NCBI GenBank assembly: GCA_902784865.1
Contig: CACZWL010000015.1
Span: 46,699 to 105,575 of the forward strand
Length of the DNA stretch: 58,877 bases
Origin: an uncultured Bacteroidota bacterium
Lineage (GTDB): Bacteria > Bacteroidota > Bacteroidia > Bacteroidales > P3
Direction of reading: 5' to 3'
Shown: piece after piece, positions 24,955-31,055 of the stretch
Layout of the letters: each line of letters opens with the position of its first letter
Position numbering within the stretch: position 1 is the stretch's first letter
Position numbers and translations under genes: made by a program
Notes under the pieces: generated by a model
The model's database searches: none
Told to the model about the DNA's origin: nothing
The model's input: only the letters and a program-made list of their open reading frames with translations

Positions 24955-25215
24955 TCAATTCATTTGGGTGAGTGCCTTGCGGTCGAACATCAGTTTAGCC
25001 TGCTTGGAGTTGCCACGTTTGATGTGCGGGTAGCGGTATGGATCGTGGTGGACTATCTGGCGCAGGCTTTCGGGTGTGATGCCGAGGAGCGCAGCTGCCT
25101 CGTTGGTTGGCACCAAATCGGGCTTCTCGTCCTGCTTCTTCAGTAGTTTGGCAAGAACGACGGCTGTCTTGTAGGCCAGTTCGTCCATTTGTCGGGATGA
25201 CAGTGTTACTTCCAT
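24955..25215 (-). CDS. Small HTH (excisionase-like) DNA-binding protein
   Basis: 86 residues. The part from LVPTNEAAALLGITPESLRQ is a MerR/excisionase-type winged helix, followed by YPHIKRGNSKQAKLMF with the wing and a terminal helix. The N-terminal 30 residues are helical and basic. It could be an excisionase or an early regulator. It lies beside the tRNA on one side and 47 bases upstream of the recombinase start on the other. Confidence 0.75.
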   Translation of the reverse strand: MEVTLSSRQMDELAYKTAVVLAKLLKKQDEKPDLVPTNEAAALLGITPESLRQIVHHDPYRYPHIKRGNSKQAKLMFDRKALTQMN

Positions 25216-25237
25216 GATGATGCTATTTATTTATTTG

Positions 25238-25307
25238 TTTCCCCGACTGGAGTCGAACCAGTGTACAACAATTCGAAATGCTGCTCTACCTGTTGAGCTA
25301 CAGGGAA
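25238..25307 (-). tRNA. Phage tRNA with an unusual anticodon arm (reads as TCG, Arg)
   Basis: 70 nt on the minus strand. Acceptor TTCCCTG/CGGGGAA (7 bp), D arm GCTC/GAGC with loop AACAGGTA, and T arm ACTGG/CCAGT with loop TTCGACT are all canonical. The anticodon arm is best folded as CAGCA/TGTTG with an 8-base loop (TTTCGAAT), giving TCG after T33. Position 26 is missing and the variable loop is short. CCA is not encoded. It may be functional or degenerate. Confidence 0.75.
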
Positions 25308-25322
25308 AACCTTTGTGTGAGC

Positions 25323-25514
25323 CTACCAGTAGTCCATGCGGTGGCGGTTTTCGTAGTCCAGGAGGTTGTCGCGGAGGGCGGGTTGGAATTCGCCACGCTT
25401 GCGGGCCTCCCAGACGCGGTCGGCTTCGGTCATGGCATCCATCCAGGACTGCCGTTCCTCTTCGGAGAGGTCGGCCCAGTCGTGCCACAATCCATCATTG
25501 CCGATAGCCTGCAT
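25323..25514 (-). CDS. Small phage protein, function unknown
   Basis: 63 residues from the ATG at 25514. Sequence begins MQAIGNDGLWHDWADLSEEE and is Trp-, Asp- and Arg-rich with a helix (RQSWMDAMTEADRVWEARKR). Starts 2 bases after the upstream gene ends. No family recognised. Confidence 0.55.
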   Translation of the reverse strand: MQAIGNDGLWHDWADLSEEERQSWMDAMTEADRVWEARKRGEFQPALRDNLLDYENRHRMDYW

Positions 25515-25516
25515 GG

Positions 25517-25720
25517 TTATTCCTCCTCCTGGCATTCAAAGTCGGGCAACTCTTCGACGGCCTCACAGTTGCCAATGGGGATGTCGATGTTACGATCGTT
25601 GCAGTAGTTGACGAGGTTGCTGACCTTGTAGAAGTCTTTGGTTTCGACCTTGCCGTTGTCGTGGATTATTTCCACACGGCACTTGATGCTACTGTTTTCG
25701 AAAAATGCTTTTGCGTTCAT
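25517..25720 (-). CDS. Small acidic phage protein, function unknown
   Basis: 67 residues; acidic, with a C-terminal run (VEELPDFECQEEE). The middle is a beta hairpin (RVEIIHDNGKVETKDFYKVS). No known motif. It is part of the early operon between the secreted protein and a Trp-rich small gene. Confidence 0.55.
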   Translation of the reverse strand: MNAKAFFENSSIKCRVEIIHDNGKVETKDFYKVSNLVNYCNDRNIDIPIGNCEAVEELPDFECQEEE

Positions 25721-25731
25721 GATGATTGCTT

Positions 25732-26070
25732 TTATTGGTTAGACTTTTTTGCTTTGTACTCACGGCCCATCTTGGTGCAGATGTCGCGGGAAATCTCCTC
25801 ACCGAGGTACTGGCGGTACTCCTTGCCAGTTCTCTTGCTGGTGCGGACAATGTAACAGGAGCCAGTCTTGCCTATATGGATAGGGTACTTGACACCCTTG
25901 ATCTCGTAAGTGTAAGGCGTAGCAGACATGGTGTTATCCTTTTGAGGTACATTCTTGGTTACTGCCTTAATGGGGCGGTAGGTGTTGCCGTCGGTGGTGA
26001 AGCTCTTCTGGCTCCATGCCGTTGCGGTTGTGGCGAGCATCATAAGGATGCAGATAACTATACGTTTCAT
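25732..26070 (-). CDS. Secreted phage-encoded small protein
   Basis: 112 residues. Residues 1-20 form a Sec signal peptide (basic KR, hydrophobic VICILMMLATTATAW, then SQ). The mature part has a hairpin (YEIKGVKYPIHIGKTGSCYI) and a basic tail (RTSKRTGKEYRQYLG). One Cys and no lipobox, so it would be periplasmic or secreted. A secreted product in a phage early operon suggests a lysogenic conversion or superinfection-blocking role, but function is unknown. Confidence 0.7.
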   Translation of the reverse strand: MKRIVICILMMLATTATAWSQKSFTTDGNTYRPIKAVTKNVPQKDNTMSATPYTYEIKGVKYPIHIGKTGSCYIVRTSKRTGKEYRQYLGEEISRDICTKMGREYKAKKSNQ

Positions 26071-26088
26071 ATCGTTGTGAATTAAAGG

Positions 26089-26298
26089 TTATAATACTTT
26101 CTTACCGGCTTTCTTGGCCTTGAGAACGATGTATTGCACCTGGTAGAAGTTGATGTTGAACTCCAGTCCTACGGAGGTGTAGCACTCGGAAGGGCTTTCC
26201 TTCTTCTGTTTGCGGTGGAGGTTGTAAGCCGCAAGCACGTCGGCCTCGAACTTGGCACGGGTGCCACTCTGTCTTGTCTTTTGCTTGGTATTGATCAT
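26089..26298 (-). CDS. Small basic phage protein, function unknown
   Basis: 69 residues; basic at both ends (TKQKTRQSGTRAKFEAD, KAKKAGKKVL) with a helical middle (VLAAYNLHRKQKKES). A short hydrophobic strand (FNINFYQVQYIVL) follows. It may bind nucleic acid. It starts 4 bases after the end of the methyltransferase gene. Confidence 0.55.
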   Translation of the reverse strand: MINTKQKTRQSGTRAKFEADVLAAYNLHRKQKKESPSECYTSVGLEFNINFYQVQYIVLKAKKAGKKVL

Positions 26299-26302
26299 GA
26301 TA

Positions 26303-27904
26303 TTATACTTTTGATTTTCGTTTCATTTGAGCTTCTGCCAGTGCCTCGCAGAGCACACGGCTTTGGTTGACCTCGACGGCGTTGCCGATAAATTTCTTCT
26401 GTTCGCTCTGGGTACCCACAAGCTTGTAGTCGCGGGGAAAGCCCTGTATGGCCAGCAGCTCGGACACCTTGAGCATACGCATCTTGATGTCGACAATGCC
26501 ATAGACGGCCATGAACTCCTTTATCTTGCGTGTCATTGGGCTGTCGGTGTCGTAGATGTTAATGCCAATGCCCTGCTCGGTGCTGATGAGGTGGGGCGGC
26601 ATCTTATCCATCCGAGCTATAAGCGTGAAGCACGGCTTTTCGATACTGCCGCCTGCGCTGGCAAACTGTGGGTTCATCAGGTATTGGGTGCTGACGAGGC
26701 TCTGCTTGGGGTTGTTGACTACCGTGGGAGCCGGGCTTTCTATGCTCGTCGGCTTGCTTTTGCCGTACTGACTATCGAGGAACTGCGTCGTCACCAAGGC
26801 TATGCGGTCTTTGGTCGGTATCGTCGGCGCAGGCTCGTCAACAGGCTTGTTGAAGCCGTTGCCGTAGTAGGCGGTAACAAAGGCGTGGTGGTCCACCGCC
26901 GTGATGGTGCCGGCAGGGAGGTCAATGCTTTGGTTTTTCGACATCGGGTGTCCGCTGAACTGCTTGCTGAGAAACTGACACTTGACAATGCCGAGCCTAG
27001 TCTGCACGGCCACCGTGGGGGCAGGCTCGTCGATGGCCGGCGCGTTGTGGTGCCCCTTCTGGTTCATGGAGTTGTACTTCAGCAGCCATGTGTCGCACCG
27101 CTCCTTACCTCCAGCCACGAACTTGACCAATCCGGCGTAGATGCGCTCCATCGTTTTCTCGCACAGCGGCTTCTTCTTGGCAAAGATGCTCTCGCCATCG
27201 TCCTGAAGGTCGAGCACCTCACGCACAGGGCGCCACTTGCGATACATCTTGAACATGCCGTCCTCGTCGCCGTTCTTTGAGTAGGTCTGCATGGGGAACG
27301 CCGTGGCGAGACCCGTGCGGGCGAACTGCCCGAAGAAGCGGCGGCGTGAGGTGTAGGCACCGAAGTCGGCGGCATTGAGCAGGCGCCAGTCGTAGATGTA
27401 GCCGTACTCCTGCACACGCTTCGTCCATTGCAGGTATGAGCTGCCTTTGTGCTTCGACACCGGCTTGCCGTTCTCGTCGAGCTCTCCCCAGCACATAAAC
27501 TCCTCGACGTTCTCGATCTGAATGTAGTCCGGCTGCAGGGCCTCGATGTAGCGGAAGAGGTGTTCGGCGAGGGTGCGGCTGTCGGCGTCGCGCGGCAGTC
27601 CACCTTTTGCGCGGCTGAAATTGGTGCATTCCAGTGAGGCCCAGAGCACCACTTTGGCACCGGGGTGCTGCCGCCGTGCTTCGTCGGTGATCTGCACCAG
27701 CGGCGATAGTTCCAATGTACGTATATCTTCTGTGAAATGCTTTACTTCGGGGTGGTTGGCCAGGTGCGACGCGATGGCGTGGGCGTCGTGGTTCACACAG
27801 GCAATGACCTTGGCGCACTTCTCGCCGTGTATTGATGCCTGTTCAACTCCCGTTGAGGTGCCGCCGGCGCCACAAAAGAGGTCTATGTAAAGAAGACGTA
27901 TCAT
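26303..27904 (-). CDS. C5-cytosine DNA methyltransferase (Dcm type)
   Basis: 533 residues. Motif I is DLFCGAGGTSTG (residues 8-19), motif IV is ASLECTNFSRAKGG (catalytic Cys near residue 93, with Glu in place of the usual Pro before it), motif VI IQIENVEEF, motif VIII TSRRRFFGQF, and motifs IX-X near the C-terminus (SEQKKFIGNAVEVNQ). It would methylate cytosine, probably to shield phage DNA. Longer than most (about 400), with an extended target-recognition region. The start overlaps the stop of the first early gene (ATGA). Its last about 110 residues recur in the chimera at 16882-17472. Confidence 0.92.
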   Translation of the reverse strand: MIRLLYIDLFCGAGGTSTGVEQASIHGEKCAKVIACVNHDAHAIASHLANHPEVKHFTEDIRTLELSPLVQITDEARRQHPGAKVVLWASLECTNFSRAKGGLPRDADSRTLAEHLFRYIEALQPDYIQIENVEEFMCWGELDENGKPVSKHKGSSYLQWTKRVQEYGYIYDWRLLNAADFGAYTSRRRFFGQFARTGLATAFPMQTYSKNGDEDGMFKMYRKWRPVREVLDLQDDGESIFAKKKPLCEKTMERIYAGLVKFVAGGKERCDTWLLKYNSMNQKGHHNAPAIDEPAPTVAVQTRLGIVKCQFLSKQFSGHPMSKNQSIDLPAGTITAVDHHAFVTAYYGNGFNKPVDEPAPTIPTKDRIALVTTQFLDSQYGKSKPTSIESPAPTVVNNPKQSLVSTQYLMNPQFASAGGSIEKPCFTLIARMDKMPPHLISTEQGIGINIYDTDSPMTRKIKEFMAVYGIVDIKMRMLKVSELLAIQGFPRDYKLVGTQSEQKKFIGNAVEVNQSRVLCEALAEAQMKRKSKV

Positions 27905-28134
27905 TTGTCGAAGATATTAGGTTTGCAAGCACCGTCGTCTATGAGTTGCTGGACGAAAGCCGGGGCATCGTCGATGGGGACGCAACGATTGAAGTGGCGG
28001 CCTGTGATATGCCAGCTGACAGCCACGGTGTCATCATCCGACGTGGAGGTGGAGATGCTGATGCCGTACTCCTTAGCGGCTTTCATCACAACGGAGAATC
28101 TGCTGCGGTCGGTGAGTTTGTATTGCTTGTTCAT
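27901..28134 (-). CDS. First gene of the leftward early operon, function unknown
   Basis: 77 residues, the first gene after the leftward promoter. Sequence has a helical N-terminus (KYGISISTSTSDDDTV nearby), a SWHITGRHFNR strand, and VQQLIDDG. No signal peptide. Its end overlaps the methyltransferase start (ATGA), so both are translated from the same message. Position suggests an early regulator or anti-host factor, but sequence gives no clue. Confidence 0.6.
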   Translation of the reverse strand: MNKQYKLTDRSRFSVVMKAAKEYGISISTSTSDDDTVAVSWHITGRHFNRCVPIDDAPAFVQQLIDDGACKPNIFDK

Positions 28135-28145
28135 ATATATTGTAT

Positions 28146-28176
28146 TTTGTCAGTTCAAAAATTGTTCTTACATTTG
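28146..28176 (+). promoter_or_regulatory. Rightward immunity promoter
   Basis: TTTG at 28146-28149, a 19-base spacer, and TACATTTG at 28169-28176, an exact match to the Bacteroidetes promoter pattern. It points at the regulator gene at 28279, with a start point expected near 28183. Its -33 element lies inside the proposed operator at 28143-28152. Confidence 0.75.
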
Positions 28177-28213
28177 CATTTGATTTGTATATAGTTTCTA
28201 TTGAAATCGGATG

Positions 28214-28244
28214 CAAAAATAAATAAAAGTATTGACATGACAAA
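28214..28244 (-). promoter_or_regulatory. Leftward early promoter
   Basis: On the minus strand: TTTG (28244-28241), a 19-base spacer, and TATTTTTG (28221-28214). It points left at the early operon, with a start point expected near 28207. The -33 element lies inside the proposed operator at 28238-28247. It faces the rightward promoter, and the two transcripts would overlap. Confidence 0.75.
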
Positions 28245-28278
28245 ATAAAAATATTTACATTTTTTATATTTTATTGGT

Positions 28279-28644
28279 ATGCAAGGCTTTAAAATCAAAA
28301 AAAAATTGTTAGAGGGTGGTTTTGTGCTTGCCAAAGTAGCCCTTTCGATGGGTGAGTCGCCACAAAATCTCGACATTTTGCTACGCGCAAAGGATGTCAA
28401 GAGTGGAACCATCGAGCGCATATGCTTGGCAATCAATAAAACTATTGATTTTTTCTACTCCGAAAAAGAGTATGAATACATGCTCCCAAAGGTAGAAGTT
28501 CCGGGGTACGGAGAAGTAGTGGCCCTCAAGGAATACACAAAAATTGTCCGGGAAAATGAGCGTCTACTGATGGAGCTGGAAACATTAAAAGAAAAAACAG
28601 CATCGTACTCGGCTCCGATGACAGAGGAATCTATCTTGCCGTAA
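28279..28644 (+). CDS. Phage regulator (repressor-like, HTH N-terminus)
   Basis: 121 residues. The first 70 residues look like a compact helical HTH domain (KIKKKLLEGGFVLAKVALSM, SPQNLDILLRAKDVKSGTIE, ICLAINKTIDFFYS). The C-terminal part has a short strand and a helix KEYTKIVRENERLLMELETL, probably a coiled coil for dimerisation. The same helix start (YT.IVRENERL) is in the second regulator at 29482. Located right after the rightward promoter, as expected for a phage repressor or Cro-like protein. Confidence 0.75.
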   Translation: MQGFKIKKKLLEGGFVLAKVALSMGESPQNLDILLRAKDVKSGTIERICLAINKTIDFFYSEKEYEYMLPKVEVPGYGEVVALKEYTKIVRENERLLMELETLKEKTASYSAPMTEESILP

Positions 28645-28659
28645 AGGCATATCTATAAC

Positions 28660-29454
28660 ATGAAGAATGGTAGAAAGGAAATAGTAATAAGCATCGTCAT
28701 GCTCTTTTTGCTGGCGGGTGCATCATGGTTTATCTCGTTGGGCCTCGTCAGGGCATGTGCTAACGCTTTTGCGAAGCCAGACCCGCAAGCATGGGAGTGG
28801 GTGTATATCTCGACAAGTCCGAGGGCGTATAGTTACCACCAAAGTGGTGACTGCAAATATCTCCGAAAGACAACGCATAACATAGAGTTCATTTCTGTTG
28901 ATGAAGCAGATGAAGATGGGCGAACTCCTTGTAGTTATTGTATTGAAGAGAGCCGTAGGCATCAGTATGATAATTCGGCATTGTATGTAACACCTTTCGT
29001 GTTCATGCTTCTTCTTGGTTTGATCGCATTGATTGAACGGGTGTTTAGAAAATATAGTATTAAGTCTCCTTTCGTTAAGAAAAAAGAAAGGAAGGTTCTT
29101 AATCAAAATGATATTATCAATCTCGAATTGTCGATAAAGTATGCAAACATCAACAAAAAAAATTGTGAGGCTCAAAAAGAAGCGTTGTCGTCTATGCGCA
29201 AAACGCTTGATTTGATAGAAGCGGAGTTTCTGCAGAAAACTTTTATTGACGAGGAATTCATAGACCGCATAGGCAGGGTTGTTACTATACTTGTCAATGG
29301 CGGATTTTCCCATAGTATTGATAACATAATGACTTTATGGAATACTGCAAGGAACAGCAAAGAACAAGAGTGTATGCGGTTGAATACAAAAATGTTAATC
29401 CATGTGCTATGGTGTGGTTACATCGAGAGGTTGCTCTTGATACAACGAAAATAA
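28660..29454 (+). CDS. Membrane protein with Ada-like metal-binding motif in the immunity region
   Basis: 264 residues. TM1 about residues 7-30 and TM2 about 109-127 flank an extracytoplasmic segment with H60, C65, C91 and C94 in the pattern Y-H-x4-C-x-Y-L... P-C-S-Y-C, as in Ada-like zinc-binding modules. The last 130 residues are helical (NLELSIKYANINKKNCEAQK, EALSSMRKTLDLIE) and would be cytoplasmic. Genes of this position in temperate phages often block superinfection; that role is inferred. It is framed by two regulators and begins 16 bases after the first. Function not recognised. Confidence 0.7.
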   Translation: MKNGRKEIVISIVMLFLLAGASWFISLGLVRACANAFAKPDPQAWEWVYISTSPRAYSYHQSGDCKYLRKTTHNIEFISVDEADEDGRTPCSYCIEESRRHQYDNSALYVTPFVFMLLLGLIALIERVFRKYSIKSPFVKKKERKVLNQNDIINLELSIKYANINKKNCEAQKEALSSMRKTLDLIEAEFLQKTFIDEEFIDRIGRVVTILVNGGFSHSIDNIMTLWNTARNSKEQECMRLNTKMLIHVLWCGYIERLLLIQRK

Positions 29455-29461
29455 ATTTTCG
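29446..29461. promoter_or_regulatory. Short palindrome before the second regulator
   Basis: CGAAAAT, AA, ATTTTCG, overlapping the stop codon of the membrane protein and 20 bases upstream of the second regulator. It could be an operator for that gene or a weak hairpin. Confidence 0.45.
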
Positions 29462-29481
29462 TAATCAAAAATATATTTACG

Positions 29482-29790
29482 ATGATAAAAGACAGGATAG
29501 TACAGGTGTTGGAGGCAAAACGAGTGCCAAAGGAAAAGACAATAAAGGAGCTGGGTGTTACATCTGCCAACTTTCGTAGCAAGGCTAAGGAGACACCCAT
29601 CAACTCGGACGTTATCGTAAATCTATTTGCGATGTTCCCGGATATTAATTTGGAATGGCTCATAACAGGAGAGGGGGAAATGATCAAGCAACCTGCACCG
29701 ACAGATATGGTATCAATCAACAGATATACAAGAATCGTCCGTGAGAATGAACGCCTGCGGATTAAACTAAAAGAAATCAAAAATGAATGA
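29482..29790 (+). CDS. Phage Cro/CI-type regulator
   Basis: 102 residues. The first 65 residues have the layout of Bacteroidetes phage repressors: helix (MIKDRIVQVLEAKRVPKEKT), HTH (IKELGVTSANFRSKAKE), and the signature INLEWLITGEGEM. The C-terminus (INRYTRIVRENERLRIKLKE) repeats the YT.IVRENERL motif of the first regulator. Overlaps the next gene by 8 bases. Together the two regulators likely govern the lysis-lysogeny decision; which is the maintenance repressor is not clear. Confidence 0.8.
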   Translation: MIKDRIVQVLEAKRVPKEKTIKELGVTSANFRSKAKETPINSDVIVNLFAMFPDINLEWLITGEGEMIKQPAPTDMVSINRYTRIVRENERLRIKLKEIKNE

Positions 29791-30079
29791 ATGTTTGGCT
29801 GAACTGAAAGCAGCAGCTTTCGAGGTGCTATTGCTCAACCCCGGCAGCGAAATGGCCGACTGGCAGCAGACTCTGGTCCTGCAATACGTCACCGAAGTAG
29901 TGGACGCATACGGGAAAAATCCCACGGAGGTGTATGCAGCCCTCAACGACCTGTGGGAATCGCCCTATGAAGACATTAACAGCGGTCTGGAGTACGACTA
30001 CAAGACCTGGGCAGCGGCATTCGCTACCGATGAGGCCGTGCGGATGTACTACGACCTGACAAGTAAAATGAAAATGTAA
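29783..30079 (+). CDS. Small acidic phage protein at the prophage's right end
   Basis: 98 residues; a helical protein with acidic and aromatic residues (LNDLWESPYEDINSGLEYDY). No motif recognised. It overlaps the second regulator by 8 bases, so it is expressed with it. It is the last gene before the chromosomal rnz gene. GC content is closer to the lysis arm than to its AT-rich upstream neighbours. Confidence 0.6.
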   Translation: MNECLAELKAAAFEVLLLNPGSEMADWQQTLVLQYVTEVVDAYGKNPTEVYAALNDLWESPYEDINSGLEYDYKTWAAAFATDEAVRMYYDLTSKMKM

Positions 30080-30168
30080 GCGCACTGTAAGCGCAATCAA
30101 AATATGGAGATATGGACAATATGATTATCAGCAACTTATATTCTTCATATTATCCCTGTCTTTCCGCC

Positions 30169-30199
30169 AAGAAGCGCTGCATGCCAGGCAGTGCTTCTT
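30169..30199. terminator. Terminator at the prophage-chromosome boundary
   Basis: A 12-bp stem (30169-30180 with 30188-30199) with one G-U pair and a 7-base loop. T-rich sequence follows on the plus strand, so it can stop the rightward phage genes; rnz also ends towards it. Confidence 0.65.
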
Positions 30200-30207
30200 T
30201 CTTTTGC

Positions 30208-30996
30208 CTAGCGCCTGGCAATCTCTTTCACCAGGCCATCGGCGGCAATGATGGTATTCTCGAAGCAGGCACGGGCCTGGTCCAGAAGCAGTTCCGGCTC
30301 CTTGTAGCGAGCCGAGATGTGGGTCAGCATCAACTCGCCCACCCCAGCCTGCCGCGCCAGCTGCCCCGCCTGGCCGGCCGTAAGGTGCTGGCGCTGGGTG
30401 GCCAGGACCTCCAGGTCGTTGGCAAAGGTACTCTCAACACACAGCAGGTCAACACCTTGCACATACGGCAGGATAGCCTCGGTGTAGGCCGTGTCGCAGC
30501 AGTAGGCGTAGCTTCGCGGCGCGTGGTTGCCGCGCGGCACCTCGGTGATACGGAAGCCGTAGGTGGGCACCGAGTGCACCAGCGGAAAGGCATCAACCGT
30601 ACAGCAGGCGCATTCGAAGACGCGCTGCTCGCCCTCGGCGAAGTCCATCTCGTTGAACCTCAACTCGTAGCCCACATGGTTGCCCGTCAGCGAGAAAATG
30701 GTCTCTATCACCTGCCGCGCCCCGCGCGGCGCTATGATGTCGACAGGTTCAGTGCGTCCGCAGAGGTGCATGGTGGAGAGCAGCCCCGGCAGGCCGAAGA
30801 AGTGGTCGCCATGCAGGTGCGAGATGAGCACCGTCGAGAACGACTGCAGCTTGAGCCTATGGTAGCGGATGCGGTCCTGCGTGCCTTCTGCGCAGTCGAT
30901 GAGCAACTTGAATCCGTTGACGTTGACCACCTGCGCGCTACAGCGACGGTGGCCTGTGGGCAAGGCGGCTCCAGAGCCGAGGATGGTGAGAATCAT
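30208..30996 (-). CDS. rnz: Ribonuclease Z
   Basis: 262 residues from the ATG at 30996; a longer in-frame start at 31059 would add a heptamer-repeat-encoded N-terminus (QKSEIRNQSS), which is unlikely. Metallo-beta-lactamase fold with the zinc motif HLHGDHFFGLPG, plus GSGAALPTGHRRCSAQ near the start, YCCDTAYTE, and a final LMLTHISARY motif. It removes the 3' trailer of tRNA precursors. The length is slightly shorter than usual (about 300). It is the first chromosomal gene after the prophage. Confidence 0.9.
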   Translation of the reverse strand: MILTILGSGAALPTGHRRCSAQVVNVNGFKLLIDCAEGTQDRIRYHRLKLQSFSTVLISHLHGDHFFGLPGLLSTMHLCGRTEPVDIIAPRGARQVIETIFSLTGNHVGYELRFNEMDFAEGEQRVFECACCTVDAFPLVHSVPTYGFRITEVPRGNHAPRSYAYCCDTAYTEAILPYVQGVDLLCVESTFANDLEVLATQRQHLTAGQAGQLARQAGVGELMLTHISARYKEPELLLDQARACFENTIIAADGLVKEIARR

Positions 30997-31007
30997 GGGA
31001 GAACTTT

Positions 31008-31035
31008 GATTTCTGATTTCTGACTTTTGAGTTAT
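31008..31035. repeat. 7-bp tandem repeat (GATTTCT) upstream of rnz
   Basis: Four units of 7 bp (GATTTCT, GATTTCT, GACTTTT, GAGTTAT). On the minus strand these read AAATCAG, the same unit as the array inside the glycosyltransferase gene at 55763. Confidence 0.8.
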
Positions 31036-31055
31036 AAACAACGCCCGCGATAATT

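Larger units (their letters stand above)
28143..28247. promoter_or_regulatory. Pair of inverted 10-bp operator-like sequences
   Basis: TATTTTGTCA at 28143-28152 and its exact reverse complement TGACAAAATA at 28238-28247. Centres are 95 bp apart, about nine helical turns. Each overlaps a -33 element, so a regulator bound to both could shut both promoters, possibly with a DNA loop. The binding protein is not shown; the two flanking regulators are candidates. Confidence 0.65.
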
